From Lentisphaerota bacterium (GTDB taxonomy: Bacteria; Verrucomicrobiota; Lentisphaeria; Oligosphaerales; JABHEG01), in assembly GCA_018676675.1 (NCBI GenBank), contig JABHEG010000118.1, positions 61,584 through 125,583 on the forward strand: a DNA stretch of 64,000 bases. The letters run 5' to 3'. Positions 26,206-35,434 of the stretch are shown piece after piece (position 1 is the stretch's first letter; each line of letters starts with the position of its first letter). The notes under the pieces are model-generated. The model saw only the letters and a program-made list of their open reading frames with translations. It was not told the origin of the DNA and did no database searches. The position numbers and the translations under genes were made by a program.

Positions 26206-28146
26206 TCACCGGTCAAGCACCTCGCGGACCTTGCCCACGAATTGGCCATGGGTAAACGGCTTCGGCAGGAAATCTACCCCGTCGTCCAGGATGCCGTGGT
26301 GGGCAATAACCTCGGCGGTGTAACCGGATATATAGAGGACTTTCATGTCGGGGCGGTCCGCATTCAGCGTTTCAGCCAGGTCACGTCCGTTCATCCCCGG
26401 CATGACCACGTCGGTGATCAGCAGCTGCACATCATCGGGGTGTTGTGTGATCAGGCCGATGGCTTCCTCAGGAGTTGCGCTCACCAGGACGGTGTAGCCC
26501 AGATCTTCCAGAAAGAGTCGGGTTGTCACTCGGATGGATTTCTCGTCTTCCACAATGAGGATGGTCTCGTCTCCTCCAGGAAGGGGGGGGGGCGCGTCGG
26601 GCTCCCTCATTTCAACCGCCTCGCCCTGGTGGCGGGGCAGATAGATACGGAAGGTTGTCCCTTTGCCGGGCTCGCTGTAGACATTGATAAAGCCGTCGTT
26701 CTGCTTGACGACTCCGTAGACGGTGGCGAGTCCCAGTCCCGTGCCTTCCGCGGCTTCCTTGGTTGTAAAAAAGGGCTCGAAGACATGCTCTAACGTCTGC
26801 CGGCCCATGCCGCAGCCATCGTCGCTCACTGCGAGCACAGCGAATGCTCCCGGTTCCGCTTCGGAGTGGATTCTGCAGTAGTCACTGTCAACGGTCGCGT
26901 TTTCGGTTTCGATGGTCAGTTTGCCTACTCCGCCTATGGCGTCACGGGCGTTGATCGCCAGATTGGTGAGGACCTGGTCAAGCTGTGAGGGATCCATGTT
27001 CACCGGCCAGAGGTCGGAGGCCGGTCGCCAAGTCAGGTCGATATCCTCCCCGATCAGCCTCCGCAGCATCCCCAGCACACTGGACACTGCGTCGTTCAGC
27101 CCCAAAAGCTGGGGGGCGATCGTTTGCTTACGGGCGAACGTGAGCAGTTGGCGCGTGATGCCTGCAGATCGCTGGGCGTCTTGGGTTATCTCTTCCAGCC
27201 ACCCTCTGATCGGGTGATTCGGAGTGAGGTGTTCGCGGCACAGTTCCACATAGCCCATGATGCCCGTGAGCAGGTTGTTAAAGTCGTGCGCCACCCCCCC
27301 CGCAAGCCGGCCGACAGATTCCAGCTTCTGTGCTTGCGTAAGCTGGGTCTGGAGCCGTTCCCTCTCTTCCTCGGCGTGTCTGCGGTCGGTGATATCTTCC
27401 CCTGAACTCAGCAGCCCGGTGATGCGGCCGTCGTCGTCTCTGAGCAGCGTGTTGTGCCAGTGAATCAGTCGGCAGCTGCCGCTACGTTGGGCCACAACGT
27501 CGTTCTCATAGTCTTCGACATTTTCCAGTTTCCCGGCCATCAGTTGGGCAAACACCCTCCGCACTTCGTCCTGATTGGCTTCCGGCAGGAACGTGTCGAA
27601 CCAGTTCAGGCCTATTGCAGCACTTGGGTCGCATTCCAGGATACGTGCACCTTCCTGGTTAAGCAGCGTGACATTGCCATCGCAGTCCAAGGCAAGAATG
27701 ATGGCCGGGGCGATGTCAAGGAATCTGCCGGCGCGCGTAGCGGCCTCGAGAAGTTCACGTTCGGTCCCGCGAAGTTCCGTCAGGTCCTGAACGGTGCAGA
27801 TCATGCCGGCAAACTGCCCATCAAGCACACGTGGCGTCAGCGAGCCGGCCTGCACCGTATGGCGTCCGGCAGGCGTCACCACGGGAGCTTCGTAGGTTAC
27901 GCTTTCAAGCGTCTCACGGGCCTGGAGGTAGTGAGGGAGGAACTGTCCCGTGGTTTCCTCCGGGAAATCGGTCAGTACACACAACCCCGAAACGTTCTCA
28001 GAAGAGACTCCGGCGATCTGCTCCATACTGCGGTTGAGGAAGGTGATCTGGTCATTGGCATTGGTGACCCAGATCCCGTCACTTACGGTGTTCAGCACCG
28101 AGTGATAGAGTTGGCGCAGCTTGCGCGCTTCGCTCATGGTCGACAT
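26206..28146 (-). CDS. Cytoplasmic PAS-PAS hybrid histidine kinase with C-terminal receiver
   Basis: About 646 residues with no membrane segment. Two PAS domains (about 15-120 and 135-255, the second ending in GEDITDR) precede a HisKA domain with phospho-acceptor motif GGVAHDFNN (His near 285). The ATPase domain has N box NLAINARDAIG, G1 SDDGCGMG and G2 GTGLGL. A CheY-like receiver ends the protein (LITDVVMPGMNG, Asp near 577; Lys in LPKPF). No partner regulator or phosphotransfer protein is next to it. Starts at 28158, 28146 and 28137 are all possible; 28146 has a weak AGAG ahead. The linker before the receiver is coded by a run of ten Cs, and the H box follows a run of eight Gs in the coding strand. 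Confidence 0.88.
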   Translation of the reverse strand: MSTMSEARKLRQLYHSVLNTVSDGIWVTNANDQITFLNRSMEQIAGVSSENVSGLCVLTDFPEETTGQFLPHYLQARETLESVTYEAPVVTPAGRHTVQAGSLTPRVLDGQFAGMICTVQDLTELRGTERELLEAATRAGRFLDIAPAIILALDCDGNVTLLNQEGARILECDPSAAIGLNWFDTFLPEANQDEVRRVFAQLMAGKLENVEDYENDVVAQRSGSCRLIHWHNTLLRDDDGRITGLLSSGEDITDRRHAEEERERLQTQLTQAQKLESVGRLAGGVAHDFNNLLTGIMGYVELCREHLTPNHPIRGWLEEITQDAQRSAGITRQLLTFARKQTIAPQLLGLNDAVSSVLGMLRRLIGEDIDLTWRPASDLWPVNMDPSQLDQVLTNLAINARDAIGGVGKLTIETENATVDSDYCRIHSEAEPGAFAVLAVSDDGCGMGRQTLEHVFEPFFTTKEAAEGTGLGLATVYGVVKQNDGFINVYSEPGKGTTFRIYLPRHQGEAVEMREPDAPPPLPGGDETILIVEDEKSIRVTTRLFLEDLGYTVLVSATPEEAIGLITQHPDDVQLLITDVVMPGMNGRDLAETLNADRPDMKVLYISGYTAEVIAHHGILDDGVDFLPKPFTHGQFVGKVREVLDR

Positions 28147-28405
28147 CCCATCTCTCATGTCGATTGGCCGAACGCCCTGGGACGCAGTTTGGCCACTGCA
28201 AGGCAAGCGGAACAGATTGACAGGGGCGGTGGCACTCTAGCGGTGGGGACGGGAGCCGTCAATTCAGGTCGTTTCGCATTCTGTGCTATTCCTGCCTCGA
28301 TCTGCCGAGATCTTTGCGTCCTTTCGAGAGGCAATTCATCCTTGTTCGAACTATGGTTGTGCGACCAAGAGTCCACAGAGCCATTCACGGTGCGATTTTG
28401 ACGGA

Positions 28406-29104
28406 ATGATCCTACTCGCCGACAGCCATGTGAGCAGTGACGCGATCCCTGCTACTCCGTTTTTCGACACCCTTCAGGCTATTGCCCGAACGGACGAAGA
28501 TGTCGTGTTCCTAGGGGACATCTTCGAACTCTGGGTCGGCCTTCCGCGCTATGAAACAGAGGTCCACCAGCGGTTTCTGGCATGGTGTACGGAGCAGAAA
28601 GAGGAGCGGGAAATTGGGTTCGTGGAGGGGAACCACGAGTTCTTCGTGATCGATGCCCACCGGGACGCCTTCTCCTGGGGCACCGCCGAGCGCTGGCTGG
28701 ACGATGGGGGGGTGTTGTTCTTGCACGGGGACACGATCAACCGGGAGGACACCGGCTACACGCGCTTGCGCAGAGCGCTGAAGAATGGCTGCATCAAAGC
28801 CCTGATGCACTGGATCCCTTTTGGTCCACGCATTGCCCAGTGGGTCAAGGGGATCCTGAACAAGCACAAACCGGCTAACGCTGACCGGTTCCCGGACGCT
28901 GCCGTGACGGCGTTCGCCGAGGAGACGTCTGAAGAGGACGTCCGAGTGATTTTCTCCGGACACTTTCACACCTCGAGACGGCACGCTTCCCCGCATGGAC
29001 CGGACGTCTTTATCGTGCCGGCCTGGAAGTTTGACCATGAGGTCGCCCGGTATGATCCGGACACTGGTGAATTCAGCGTGTTCAAGCTTGGGGAATTGGG
29101 GTGA
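28406..29104 (+). CDS. LpxH-like metallophosphoesterase (UDP-2,3-diacylglucosamine diphosphatase family)
   Basis: A 232-residue calcineurin-like phosphoesterase, close to the usual LpxH length of about 240. All metal-site motifs are present in order: LLADSHVS (DxH), FLGDIFELW (GDxxE in place of GDxxD), EGNHE, FLHGD and FSGHFHTS. GDIFELW and NREDTGYTRLRRALKN follow the LpxH pattern, which hydrolyses UDP-2,3-diacylglucosamine during lipid A synthesis at the inner membrane. Some relatives are general phosphatases, so the exact reaction is not certain. ATG 28406 is the natural start; its ribosome binding site is weak. It is divergent from the hybrid kinase. Confidence 0.8.
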   Translation: MILLADSHVSSDAIPATPFFDTLQAIARTDEDVVFLGDIFELWVGLPRYETEVHQRFLAWCTEQKEEREIGFVEGNHEFFVIDAHRDAFSWGTAERWLDDGGVLFLHGDTINREDTGYTRLRRALKNGCIKALMHWIPFGPRIAQWVKGILNKHKPANADRFPDAAVTAFAEETSEEDVRVIFSGHFHTSRRHASPHGPDVFIVPAWKFDHEVARYDPDTGEFSVFKLGELG

Positions 29105-29288
29105 ACTCAATGTGGGAGTCCCGGACCGGCTCCGCCTGGAAGTGTAGTCGACTGAGTGGCATTCTACTTAGAAGGCAGGCGGCGTCACCTGCCGATTCTG
29201 TGCTGCTGAGGAGGAGGGCAATCGGGGCGTGGCAGCCCCGCCCACACTGGCCAACTGGCGTGAGATCGGGGCGCACCACGCTCCCCAT
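29105..29288. repeat. Short intergenic region with degenerate repeat copies
   Basis: It contains CTCAATGTGGGAG directly after the LpxH-like stop codon and GGGCAATCGGGGCGTGGCAG about 110 bases later. Both are pieces of the element tandemly repeated at 34198-34359. Nothing coding was found. Confidence 0.5.
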
Positions 29289-31670
29289 TTACCTGGCGAG
29301 GACGAACTCCCCGGGTGTCAGAGGACGGGCGGTGATTGCGAACCCCGCAAGGTCACCGGCGAAGTGCTCGGAGAGTGGCCGGCCTTCTCTGCAAAGCGCA
29401 CCGATCACGGGGCGCGAGTTTATCCCGCGGAGGGATGCCGGGCAGTCTGTTCGCCCGGTAACCAAGCCGTCGCGATGGACACGCAGTTCGTGGTAGTCGT
29501 AGGTCACGGCAAGGTGGTGCCAGCTGCCGACCGGCAGTCCGCCGTCGACTGCGAGGCGGGTCTTGCTCCGTTGGGTCACGAGCTTGCCTTCTGCATCCAG
29601 GCGTACGGTTAGCCCTCCGTTCTGATCGGAGAACACCGTCTGCGGCCCCGTTCCGGTCGGACGCACGAGGAACTCCACCGTGAACGCTCCTGGAGGGAGG
29701 GTGCGGAAAGGGAACGTGACGTTGTCGTCTCGACCGTCGAAGCGCAGGGCTGTGCGCGACTGTCCCTGGACATCCATGGTTGCCCAGGCCGGCTGCAGGG
29801 CCGGTTTCGTGCCCCCCCAGCGGTTGCTGACGCCGCGGCAGGCTTGGACGCGCCATCCTCCCCGGTCCTCGCATGTATCGCCCGTGTCGTTGTCCAACGG
29901 TAGAAGAACGCGCCACAGTTCGTCATCAGGGACGGTTGCGGTGCGGATTTCGGAGGCGTCGAGGCGCCAGGGCGTTCGCCAGTGGCGTTCGCGCCAGCCT
30001 TCGTCGAAATCCGTCCCTCGCACGAGTGCGGGGAGATCGACGGTGTCCGTTCCCCACTCCCCCAAAGCCACCGGCGGGGAGTAGGTGAGCCGCCGGTCTC
30101 GGCGAGTCAACCGGATCGTGAAGAGGTCTCTTTGACGCCGCCGATCTTCAGGCTTTACGAGGAATCCGACGGCGGTGTCTACCGGTCCGAACTTGGCGAT
30201 GTCCTGGCTCGCGATTTCCGTCCCGTTCCGGAGCAATTCGGCCCGTCCCCACCACGACCATGACCGGAAAACGGCGCTCAGTCTGGTTCCCTCGGGCGTT
30301 TCCTTTGTTTGTATCCTGGGGGAGGAGAACAGGTCGTTGAGATCGAAGCGAACGGTTCGCCACGAGCGCATCCCACCGGGACGTATGACTATGGGATAGA
30401 GTTCTTGCCATGTCGGTTCGTCGTTTCCCACACAGACGGCAGCCTGGATGCGGAGTTCGCGTGGCCCGTGAAAGCCCGGGGAGTTCAGCTGGTACCTGTG
30501 GCAGAACAGGCTCCCGCCGGGCAAGTCGATTTCCTCGGATTCGTGGATGGTATTCCCGCCGAGGTCGAGTATCCGGATACGGCAGATGGCTGAAGGTGTG
30601 GTGTAGGGCAGACTGGTGACCTCCAGGTGCCAGTCATCGCCGAGGGTGACCTCGTCTTTGTAAGAGACGAATACCTGTGGCGTGCGATTCGGTGCCGGCT
30701 TGCCTCGCCACTGGCGGATGAGTTCGCGGTTGAGCTTCAGCATGACATCGCGTCCCCACACGGACGGTTCGAAGTGCGTGGTCTCGTTGTAGTCATTCCA
30801 GGTGCAGAGGCACACCCAGTCGGCCTCCGCGGCCAACGCTGCTGCCCAATTGTCACGCAGTGTTCCGGTGCCGAGGAAGGGACGATAGAAGCCATTGTGA
30901 GGTCCCAGGTATCCCTGGCTGATCCCGGCACAGAGCAGGCCGTCCGGGCGTGATTTCCCCAAGGCCGCGCGACCGTTCCTCAGGCGTGCGGTCATCTGGT
31001 CCACGGTAAACCCGTTCACGCCGAAGTCGTACAGCCCATCGAAGACTTCAAGCTCGCTCTGCAACCGTTCGGCGTCGCCCCAGAGGCCGGTTTCACGCTG
31101 GGGCTGGACCAGCCAATGGGCTTGAAGGCCTTGTTTGGCCAGACGTTTCAGAATGGTCCTGCATTCCTCCGGTGTGCGGCTGTGTTTGTAGATGAAGACG
31201 ACCGGGCGGCCATTGATGAAGTAGTTGTTGGGGTGCTGTCCCCACTTGGTCAAGAATGTCGCGAGTGCGTTGACGACCTCATCCATCGTCCCATGCCACC
31301 CATCCACACAGAGCGCGATCTTGAACGGGAGGCCTTCGGCTCCCCGGTAGAGCGACCCCAGAGCCCCGTATCCGTCCAGACGAGGGATGTCCACACAGAA
31401 GCCATTGATTCCGTACCGCATGGCTTCCCGGATCTGGTCGCGGCGAGATGAGGTGACGCCGAGGTCTGTGCCGGTGTGCTCACCCAGAAGCGTCCGGTCA
31501 TAGAGACGGGCGAAGCGTTCCGGTTCGTCGTACATCGTACGGACATTGAAGCCCCAGCCACAGAAATGGGCCCAGCACATCTTCTTCGGCATGGCGGGGT
31601 TCTCGGCAGCCCGCAAGGGGAATGTCAGCAACAGGAGTACCGGCAGGAGAAGTGGTCTTGCCCGATCCAT
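29289..31670 (-). CDS. Secreted GH71/GH99-like glycoside hydrolase with C-terminal LamG domain
   Basis: About 793 residues. A signal peptide (LLLPVLLLLTFPLRAAE) precedes a TIM-barrel domain at about 30-320 that opens with CWAHFCGWGFN. It contains FCVDIPRLDGYG, NGRPVVFIYKHS and the clan-typical WNDYNETTHFEPS (near 292), as in alpha-1,3-glucanase/endomannosidase-like families. Two beta-sandwich stretches follow. The last 155 or so residues are a LamG/concanavalin-like jelly roll (ALRFDGRDDNVTF, GSWHHLAVTYD). ATG 31670 starts the signal peptide cleanly but lacks a good ribosome binding site. TTG 31730 with GGAGG upstream would add 20 residues. The gene is divergent from GH97. Confidence 0.8.
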   Translation of the reverse strand: MDRARPLLLPVLLLLTFPLRAAENPAMPKKMCWAHFCGWGFNVRTMYDEPERFARLYDRTLLGEHTGTDLGVTSSRRDQIREAMRYGINGFCVDIPRLDGYGALGSLYRGAEGLPFKIALCVDGWHGTMDEVVNALATFLTKWGQHPNNYFINGRPVVFIYKHSRTPEECRTILKRLAKQGLQAHWLVQPQRETGLWGDAERLQSELEVFDGLYDFGVNGFTVDQMTARLRNGRAALGKSRPDGLLCAGISQGYLGPHNGFYRPFLGTGTLRDNWAAALAAEADWVCLCTWNDYNETTHFEPSVWGRDVMLKLNRELIRQWRGKPAPNRTPQVFVSYKDEVTLGDDWHLEVTSLPYTTPSAICRIRILDLGGNTIHESEEIDLPGGSLFCHRYQLNSPGFHGPRELRIQAAVCVGNDEPTWQELYPIVIRPGGMRSWRTVRFDLNDLFSSPRIQTKETPEGTRLSAVFRSWSWWGRAELLRNGTEIASQDIAKFGPVDTAVGFLVKPEDRRRQRDLFTIRLTRRDRRLTYSPPVALGEWGTDTVDLPALVRGTDFDEGWRERHWRTPWRLDASEIRTATVPDDELWRVLLPLDNDTGDTCEDRGGWRVQACRGVSNRWGGTKPALQPAWATMDVQGQSRTALRFDGRDDNVTFPFRTLPPGAFTVEFLVRPTGTGPQTVFSDQNGGLTVRLDAEGKLVTQRSKTRLAVDGGLPVGSWHHLAVTYDYHELRVHRDGLVTGRTDCPASLRGINSRPVIGALCREGRPLSEHFAGDLAGFAITARPLTPGEFVLAR

Positions 31671-31805
31671 GGAATGGCCGTTTTGTATGTGAGCCCAGAC
31701 GCGTATGGACGATATAATATTGCTTGCCAAGATCCCTCCTGCCCGTGCGGTCTGAGGGACATTCTGATCGACACCGTTCGCTTGTCCTCCTGGAGTGGAG
31801 TGCCC

Positions 31806-33641
31806 ATGGAATCAGTGATATCACCTGACGGTCGCGTTTGCGTCAGTCTCGACATCGACACCGCGTCGTCGCCATCCCGACACATGACGGACCAACAGCA
31901 CTGTCTGTTCTGGCAGGTGACGTGCGACGGCAAACCTGTGGTCGAGCCTTCCCGGCTGGGGTTGGAGCTTGGCGGGGCTGCGGAGTTCAACAGTTGCTTC
32001 CGGGTTGCCGACACGATTCGTGAGAGCCATGACAGTGAATGGCAACCGGTGTATGGCGAACGTGAAACCGTTCGTGACCGCTTCAACGGCATGACCGTGT
32101 GCCTGGATGAGTTCATCCCCCCGTACCGGACGCTTGAGCTTGAGTTCCGCGCCTACAATGAAGGGGCTGCGCTCCGCTATCGTGTTCCTGAACAGAGCGG
32201 CATGAGCGCTTTCTCCATCACACGTGAGAAGACTGAGTTCATCTTTCCGGAAGGTACGGAGGGATACGTGGAGTACCATGTTGAGGGGGAATACCACCGG
32301 ATGCCGGTAGAGGCACTTGATCGGACCTGCGAACGGCCGCTGACCCTCGTTCTGCCCGGCGCGCGATATGCCTGCCTGCTCGAAGCGCATGTGGACACGT
32401 ACTCCCGGATGCTGCTTGGACCTGCGGGCCAGGGCCGTTGCGGGGTGAAGAGCGCCATCAGCGGGACCGTACAGGCCCAGGCGCCATTTGCGACCCCGTG
32501 GCGGGTTGTGATGATCGCGGACGACCCCGGCGGTCTGCTTGAACAGAATGACCTCGTCCTCACTCTCAATCCGCCCTGCGCGATCGCGGGTACGAGTTGG
32601 ATCAAGCCCGGGAAGACCATCCGGGAAGTCACCTTGTCCACACCAGGCGGAATGGCGTGCGTCGACTTTGCCGTTGAGCGTGGCCTGGACTACATCCATT
32701 TCGACGCCGGCTGGTATGGGCACGAGTACATCGATGAACCGGATGCGACGTGTGTTGCCCCCGATCCCTCACGAGTGGGAGGGATTCCGGACTACGACGG
32801 ACTTGACCTGCCCGCAGTGATTTCCTACGCTCGGAGCAAAGGGATTGGCGTGTGGCTGTACGTGAATCGGCGTCATCTCGAACGGCAGTACAACGAGTTG
32901 ATGCCCTTGTATGAGAAGTGGGGCGTGAAGGGAATCAAGCCGGGGTTTGTCCAAGTCGGTCCGCAGGAGTGGACCATGTGGCTGCACGATGTGGTGCGGA
33001 AGGCGGCCGAGCATCACATTATGGTCGACGTCCACGACGGCTATCGTCCCACTGGATTCAGCCGCACGCACCCCAATCTGCTGACCCAGGAGGGCGTGCG
33101 CGGCAACGAACACATGCCCACCGCTCGTCATAACTGCACGCTGCCTTTCTGTCGGTATCCGGCCGGCGCGGCTGATTACACGCCGTGCTACTACAACGGC
33201 CGAGTCAAGAACACTCATGCCCACCAACTCGCGCTGCCCGTGGTCTTCTACAGCCCGGCCATGTTCCTGTTCTGGTATGACAAACCGTCAGCGTATCAGG
33301 GCGAACCCGAGGTCGAGTTCTGGCGCGATGTCCCGACGACATGGGATGACACCCGTGTGCTTGCGGGGGCGATCGGAGAGTATGTGTCCGTGGCGCGTCG
33401 CTCGGGCGACGTCTGGTACGTCGGCACGATTACCAATGAGGAAGACCGAGAGCTCGCGATTGATCTGAGCTTCCTGCAACCCGCCAGGGCGTACACGGCG
33501 GAGATCTACGAGGATGGCGATCTGAAGGATGACAGCCGGACCCATGTCCGCATCCGGCGGGAGAAGCTGACGGCTGACGACACGATCTCCGCAGACCTGC
33601 CCGCTTGCGGTGGGCAGGGCATTCGCCTGAGCCCTGTGTGA
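31806..33641 (+). CDS. GH97 family alpha-glycosidase, apparently cytoplasmic
   Basis: A 611-residue protein covering the full GH97 plan: an N-terminal beta-sandwich (SPDGRVCVSLDI), the catalytic barrel from about 270 (SWIKPGKT, DYIHFDAGWYG, VDVHDGYRPTGFSRTHPN, QEGVRGNEH) and a C-terminal beta domain. GH97 enzymes hydrolyse alpha-glucosides or alpha-galactosides, and use calcium in characterised members; which subclass this is cannot be decided here. Unlike most Bacteroidetes members there is no signal peptide. ATG 31806 has GGAG 5 bases upstream and no better upstream start. A perfect TATAAT at 31713-31718 may be its -10, though no matching -35 is seen. Confidence 0.88.
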   Translation: MESVISPDGRVCVSLDIDTASSPSRHMTDQQHCLFWQVTCDGKPVVEPSRLGLELGGAAEFNSCFRVADTIRESHDSEWQPVYGERETVRDRFNGMTVCLDEFIPPYRTLELEFRAYNEGAALRYRVPEQSGMSAFSITREKTEFIFPEGTEGYVEYHVEGEYHRMPVEALDRTCERPLTLVLPGARYACLLEAHVDTYSRMLLGPAGQGRCGVKSAISGTVQAQAPFATPWRVVMIADDPGGLLEQNDLVLTLNPPCAIAGTSWIKPGKTIREVTLSTPGGMACVDFAVERGLDYIHFDAGWYGHEYIDEPDATCVAPDPSRVGGIPDYDGLDLPAVISYARSKGIGVWLYVNRRHLERQYNELMPLYEKWGVKGIKPGFVQVGPQEWTMWLHDVVRKAAEHHIMVDVHDGYRPTGFSRTHPNLLTQEGVRGNEHMPTARHNCTLPFCRYPAGAADYTPCYYNGRVKNTHAHQLALPVVFYSPAMFLFWYDKPSAYQGEPEVEFWRDVPTTWDDTRVLAGAIGEYVSVARRSGDVWYVGTITNEEDRELAIDLSFLQPARAYTAEIYEDGDLKDDSRTHVRIRREKLTADDTISADLPACGGQGIRLSPV

Positions 33642-33656
33642 GTTGTGGTTACACAC

Positions 33657-33747
33657 GAGCTGGCCTTCGCCAGTTGTTCTGTCGCTCCTATCTGAGGAGA
33701 GAAACTCCGGCGCCCACTACTCGACAGTCGGCGATGTTTCAGGCGAG
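33657..33747 (+). repeat. Dispersed 90-bp repeat, copy C
   Basis: The sequence from GAGCTGGCCTTCGCCAG to TTTCAGGCGAG is nearly the same as 40572-40664, with about ten differences and one indel. Its first half is shared with 24896-24940 and, inverted, with 22631-22676. Translation of the two long copies gives matching peptides in two unrelated open frames, which shows that those frames are not genes. Confidence 0.75.
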
Positions 33748-33757
33748 GAGACAAGTG

Positions 33758-34152
33758 GTGACATCAGATTTGACTCAAGCCGTGAAGAAGGTGGCAGTCG
33801 AAGCGGGGGCAGACTTGGTCGGCATTGCGCCGATCGTGCGTTTCGAGCATGCTCCCGAGCGTGTACATCCATGTGGGATCTTCTCCAGGACGGAGAGCGC
33901 GATCGCGATCGGTTGCCGAATGGTGCGGGGGGCCTCAAGACCATCGAGGAGGGCAACTACCAAGAGGATTCCAGCCGTGAGAACCCGCCGCCCTACTACC
34001 AATTCCTGCAACGCCAGTTCCGCCACCAATCCACCTGCGGGGCCCGAGGGTGTGTCCGAGCTTGCATGGACCACCTTGAGAAATCAGGCCGGATCGAGAG
34101 AACATACAGGACGCCCGTGGTCGAGGGTGAGCAGTGGGTGATTGGCCAGTAG
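33758..34152 (+). pseudogene. Remnant of a QueG/epoxyqueuosine-reductase-like iron-sulfur protein gene
   Basis: GTG 33758 with GAGGAG upstream opens a frame reading VAVEAGADLVGIAPIVRFE and AIAIGCRMVRGA, the N-terminal pattern of QueG-like 4Fe-4S proteins. After a run of six Gs (about 33928-33933) the homology continues in the next frame (LKTIEEGNYQ, then CGARGCVRACMDHLEKSGRI, a motif from near the C-terminus of this group). This implies a one-base deletion. The two parts total about 131 residues against roughly 250-300 for an intact relative, so most of the middle, including the ferredoxin-like cysteine clusters, is also missing. It is therefore a degraded gene rather than a simple sequencing error. 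Confidence 0.72.
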
Positions 34153-34197
34153 ATGGCCGGTGCCGGATGTCACTTTGGAGCTGGGGGGGGATGGCAC

Positions 34198-34359
34198 GAA
34201 GATAGGGGCAATCGGGGCGTGGCAGCCTCTCCCACGTTGGCTGCAACTGACCTCAATGTGTGTGGCGATGGCGCGAAGATAGGGGCAGTCGGGGCATGGC
34301 AACCCCTCCCACGTTGGCTGCAACTGACCTCAATGTGGGAGGCGGTGCCATCCGGCGAC
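34198..34359 (+). repeat. Tandem 77-bp repeat ending in a hairpin
   Basis: Two copies of a 77-base unit start at 34198 and 34275 (each with GAAGATAGGGGCA...CCCACGTTGGCTGCAAC). The second runs into the AATGTGGGAG...CCGGCGAC element at 34332-34359. Within the second copy, 34298-34316 and 34331-34349 form an imperfect 19-base inverted repeat around a 14-base loop. The region 34153-34438 holds no gene. Confidence 0.7.
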
Positions 34360-34438
34360 CTCTTCCCGGGCATACATCTTCGCCGCTCACCTTGGCGGCA
34401 CTCGGGCCTGGGCGTGACATGGTACGTCGGTCTGCAGC

Positions 34439-35335
34439 TCACGGTTGGGGCGGTTCTTCCGGGAGTACGCTGGTAAGGACATCCCGCGTCTCGATGCCCT
34501 TGGCGGTGACGTTCACGAGCAGGAATCCCAATGGAGCGGCCCGCGAATTCCAGGCAGATGATCGCAGCACAAAGGCGCGGGTTTGCCCAATTGGGAATTC
34601 CCTTGTCGGCTGATGCTGGTGGCCGAAAAACATGGCGATGGGTTTCGTCTCCCGTACGAGGGCATTGAAGAACCGGGAGTCGTTGCGGGACATGTAGCTG
34701 TTCCTGTCCGTCCCGTCCGGGTGCGGCGGGATGTGGGAGAAGACGAATTTTCGTGTTTCAGGCTGGGCCAGTTCTCGTTCAAGCCACTCGCACTGTCCGG
34801 CTGGCCGGATGTCCTCGCTGCAGAGGTGCCCGACGTGGTCCCCTCCTCGACCGGAGGTGCAGACGCCGATGAAACGGCAGCCTTTGTGCACGAACGAGTA
34901 GTAGTCCGCGGGTTTACCGTTGACCTGGAAGTCTTGCGGGAAGAGGTCCCTGATCTCCTGCTTTCTCTTACCAGATTCGTGGTTTCCCGCGATGACATGG
35001 AGCGGGAACGTGATCTTGTCCAGGTGTTTTCTGAGTTCCCACAAATGGATGTCCCCGACGATGAGGATGAAGTCGGGTCTGTCGTCTGCACCAAGGGCCT
35101 CCATGGCTGACACGCATCTCAGGAAGCGCTCGACATGCGTCCCGCATCTCTTGTCGTACTTGTGGACGTCATAGCGCGGTTTCTCGGCGCAGTGTGGGTC
35201 GGCCACGACAGCGAAAGAGAAGGCGACATGGGGCTCGGGTTTGGTGGCGCTGGCGGGTCCTGCGGGCACTTGAGCTGTCAGCGACATCGTGGTGCAGAGG
35301 AAGCAAGCTGCCAGACACTGAAGCACGGTTTTCAT
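34439..35335 (-). CDS. Secreted calcineurin-like metallophosphoesterase
   Basis: A 298-residue protein with a signal peptide (LQCLAACFLCTTMSLTAQ). The dimetal site is clear: VVADPHC (DxH), LIVGDIHLW (GD), IAGNHESG (GNHE), FVFSHIPPH and FFGHQHQP (GHxH). It would act outside the cytoplasm on an unknown phosphomonoester or diester. ATG 35335 is preceded by AAGGAG at about 9 bases. It follows the MFS gene on the same strand after a 99-base gap, so the two could be co-transcribed, perhaps removing phosphate from a solute before uptake; that is speculation from adjacency. Confidence 0.85.
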   Translation of the reverse strand: MKTVLQCLAACFLCTTMSLTAQVPAGPASATKPEPHVAFSFAVVADPHCAEKPRYDVHKYDKRCGTHVERFLRCVSAMEALGADDRPDFILIVGDIHLWELRKHLDKITFPLHVIAGNHESGKRKQEIRDLFPQDFQVNGKPADYYSFVHKGCRFIGVCTSGRGGDHVGHLCSEDIRPAGQCEWLERELAQPETRKFVFSHIPPHPDGTDRNSYMSRNDSRFFNALVRETKPIAMFFGHQHQPTREFPIGQTRAFVLRSSAWNSRAAPLGFLLVNVTAKGIETRDVLTSVLPEEPPQP

Positions 35336-35434
35336 CGTTGGGACTCCTTGGCTGCGTTTCTGAGGAGCGTTTGAGGGGATTCTCGATCACTTTGCTTCAG
35401 GAGAGCAGAGCGATTCCTGTGTTGGGCCATCTGG

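Noticed and set aside
33605..33745. Matching peptides (RSYL...RQSAM) in two different open frames here and at 40583-40660
   Set aside because: The match comes from the dispersed 90-bp repeat at the DNA level and not from a shared protein; neither frame extends it into anything conserved.
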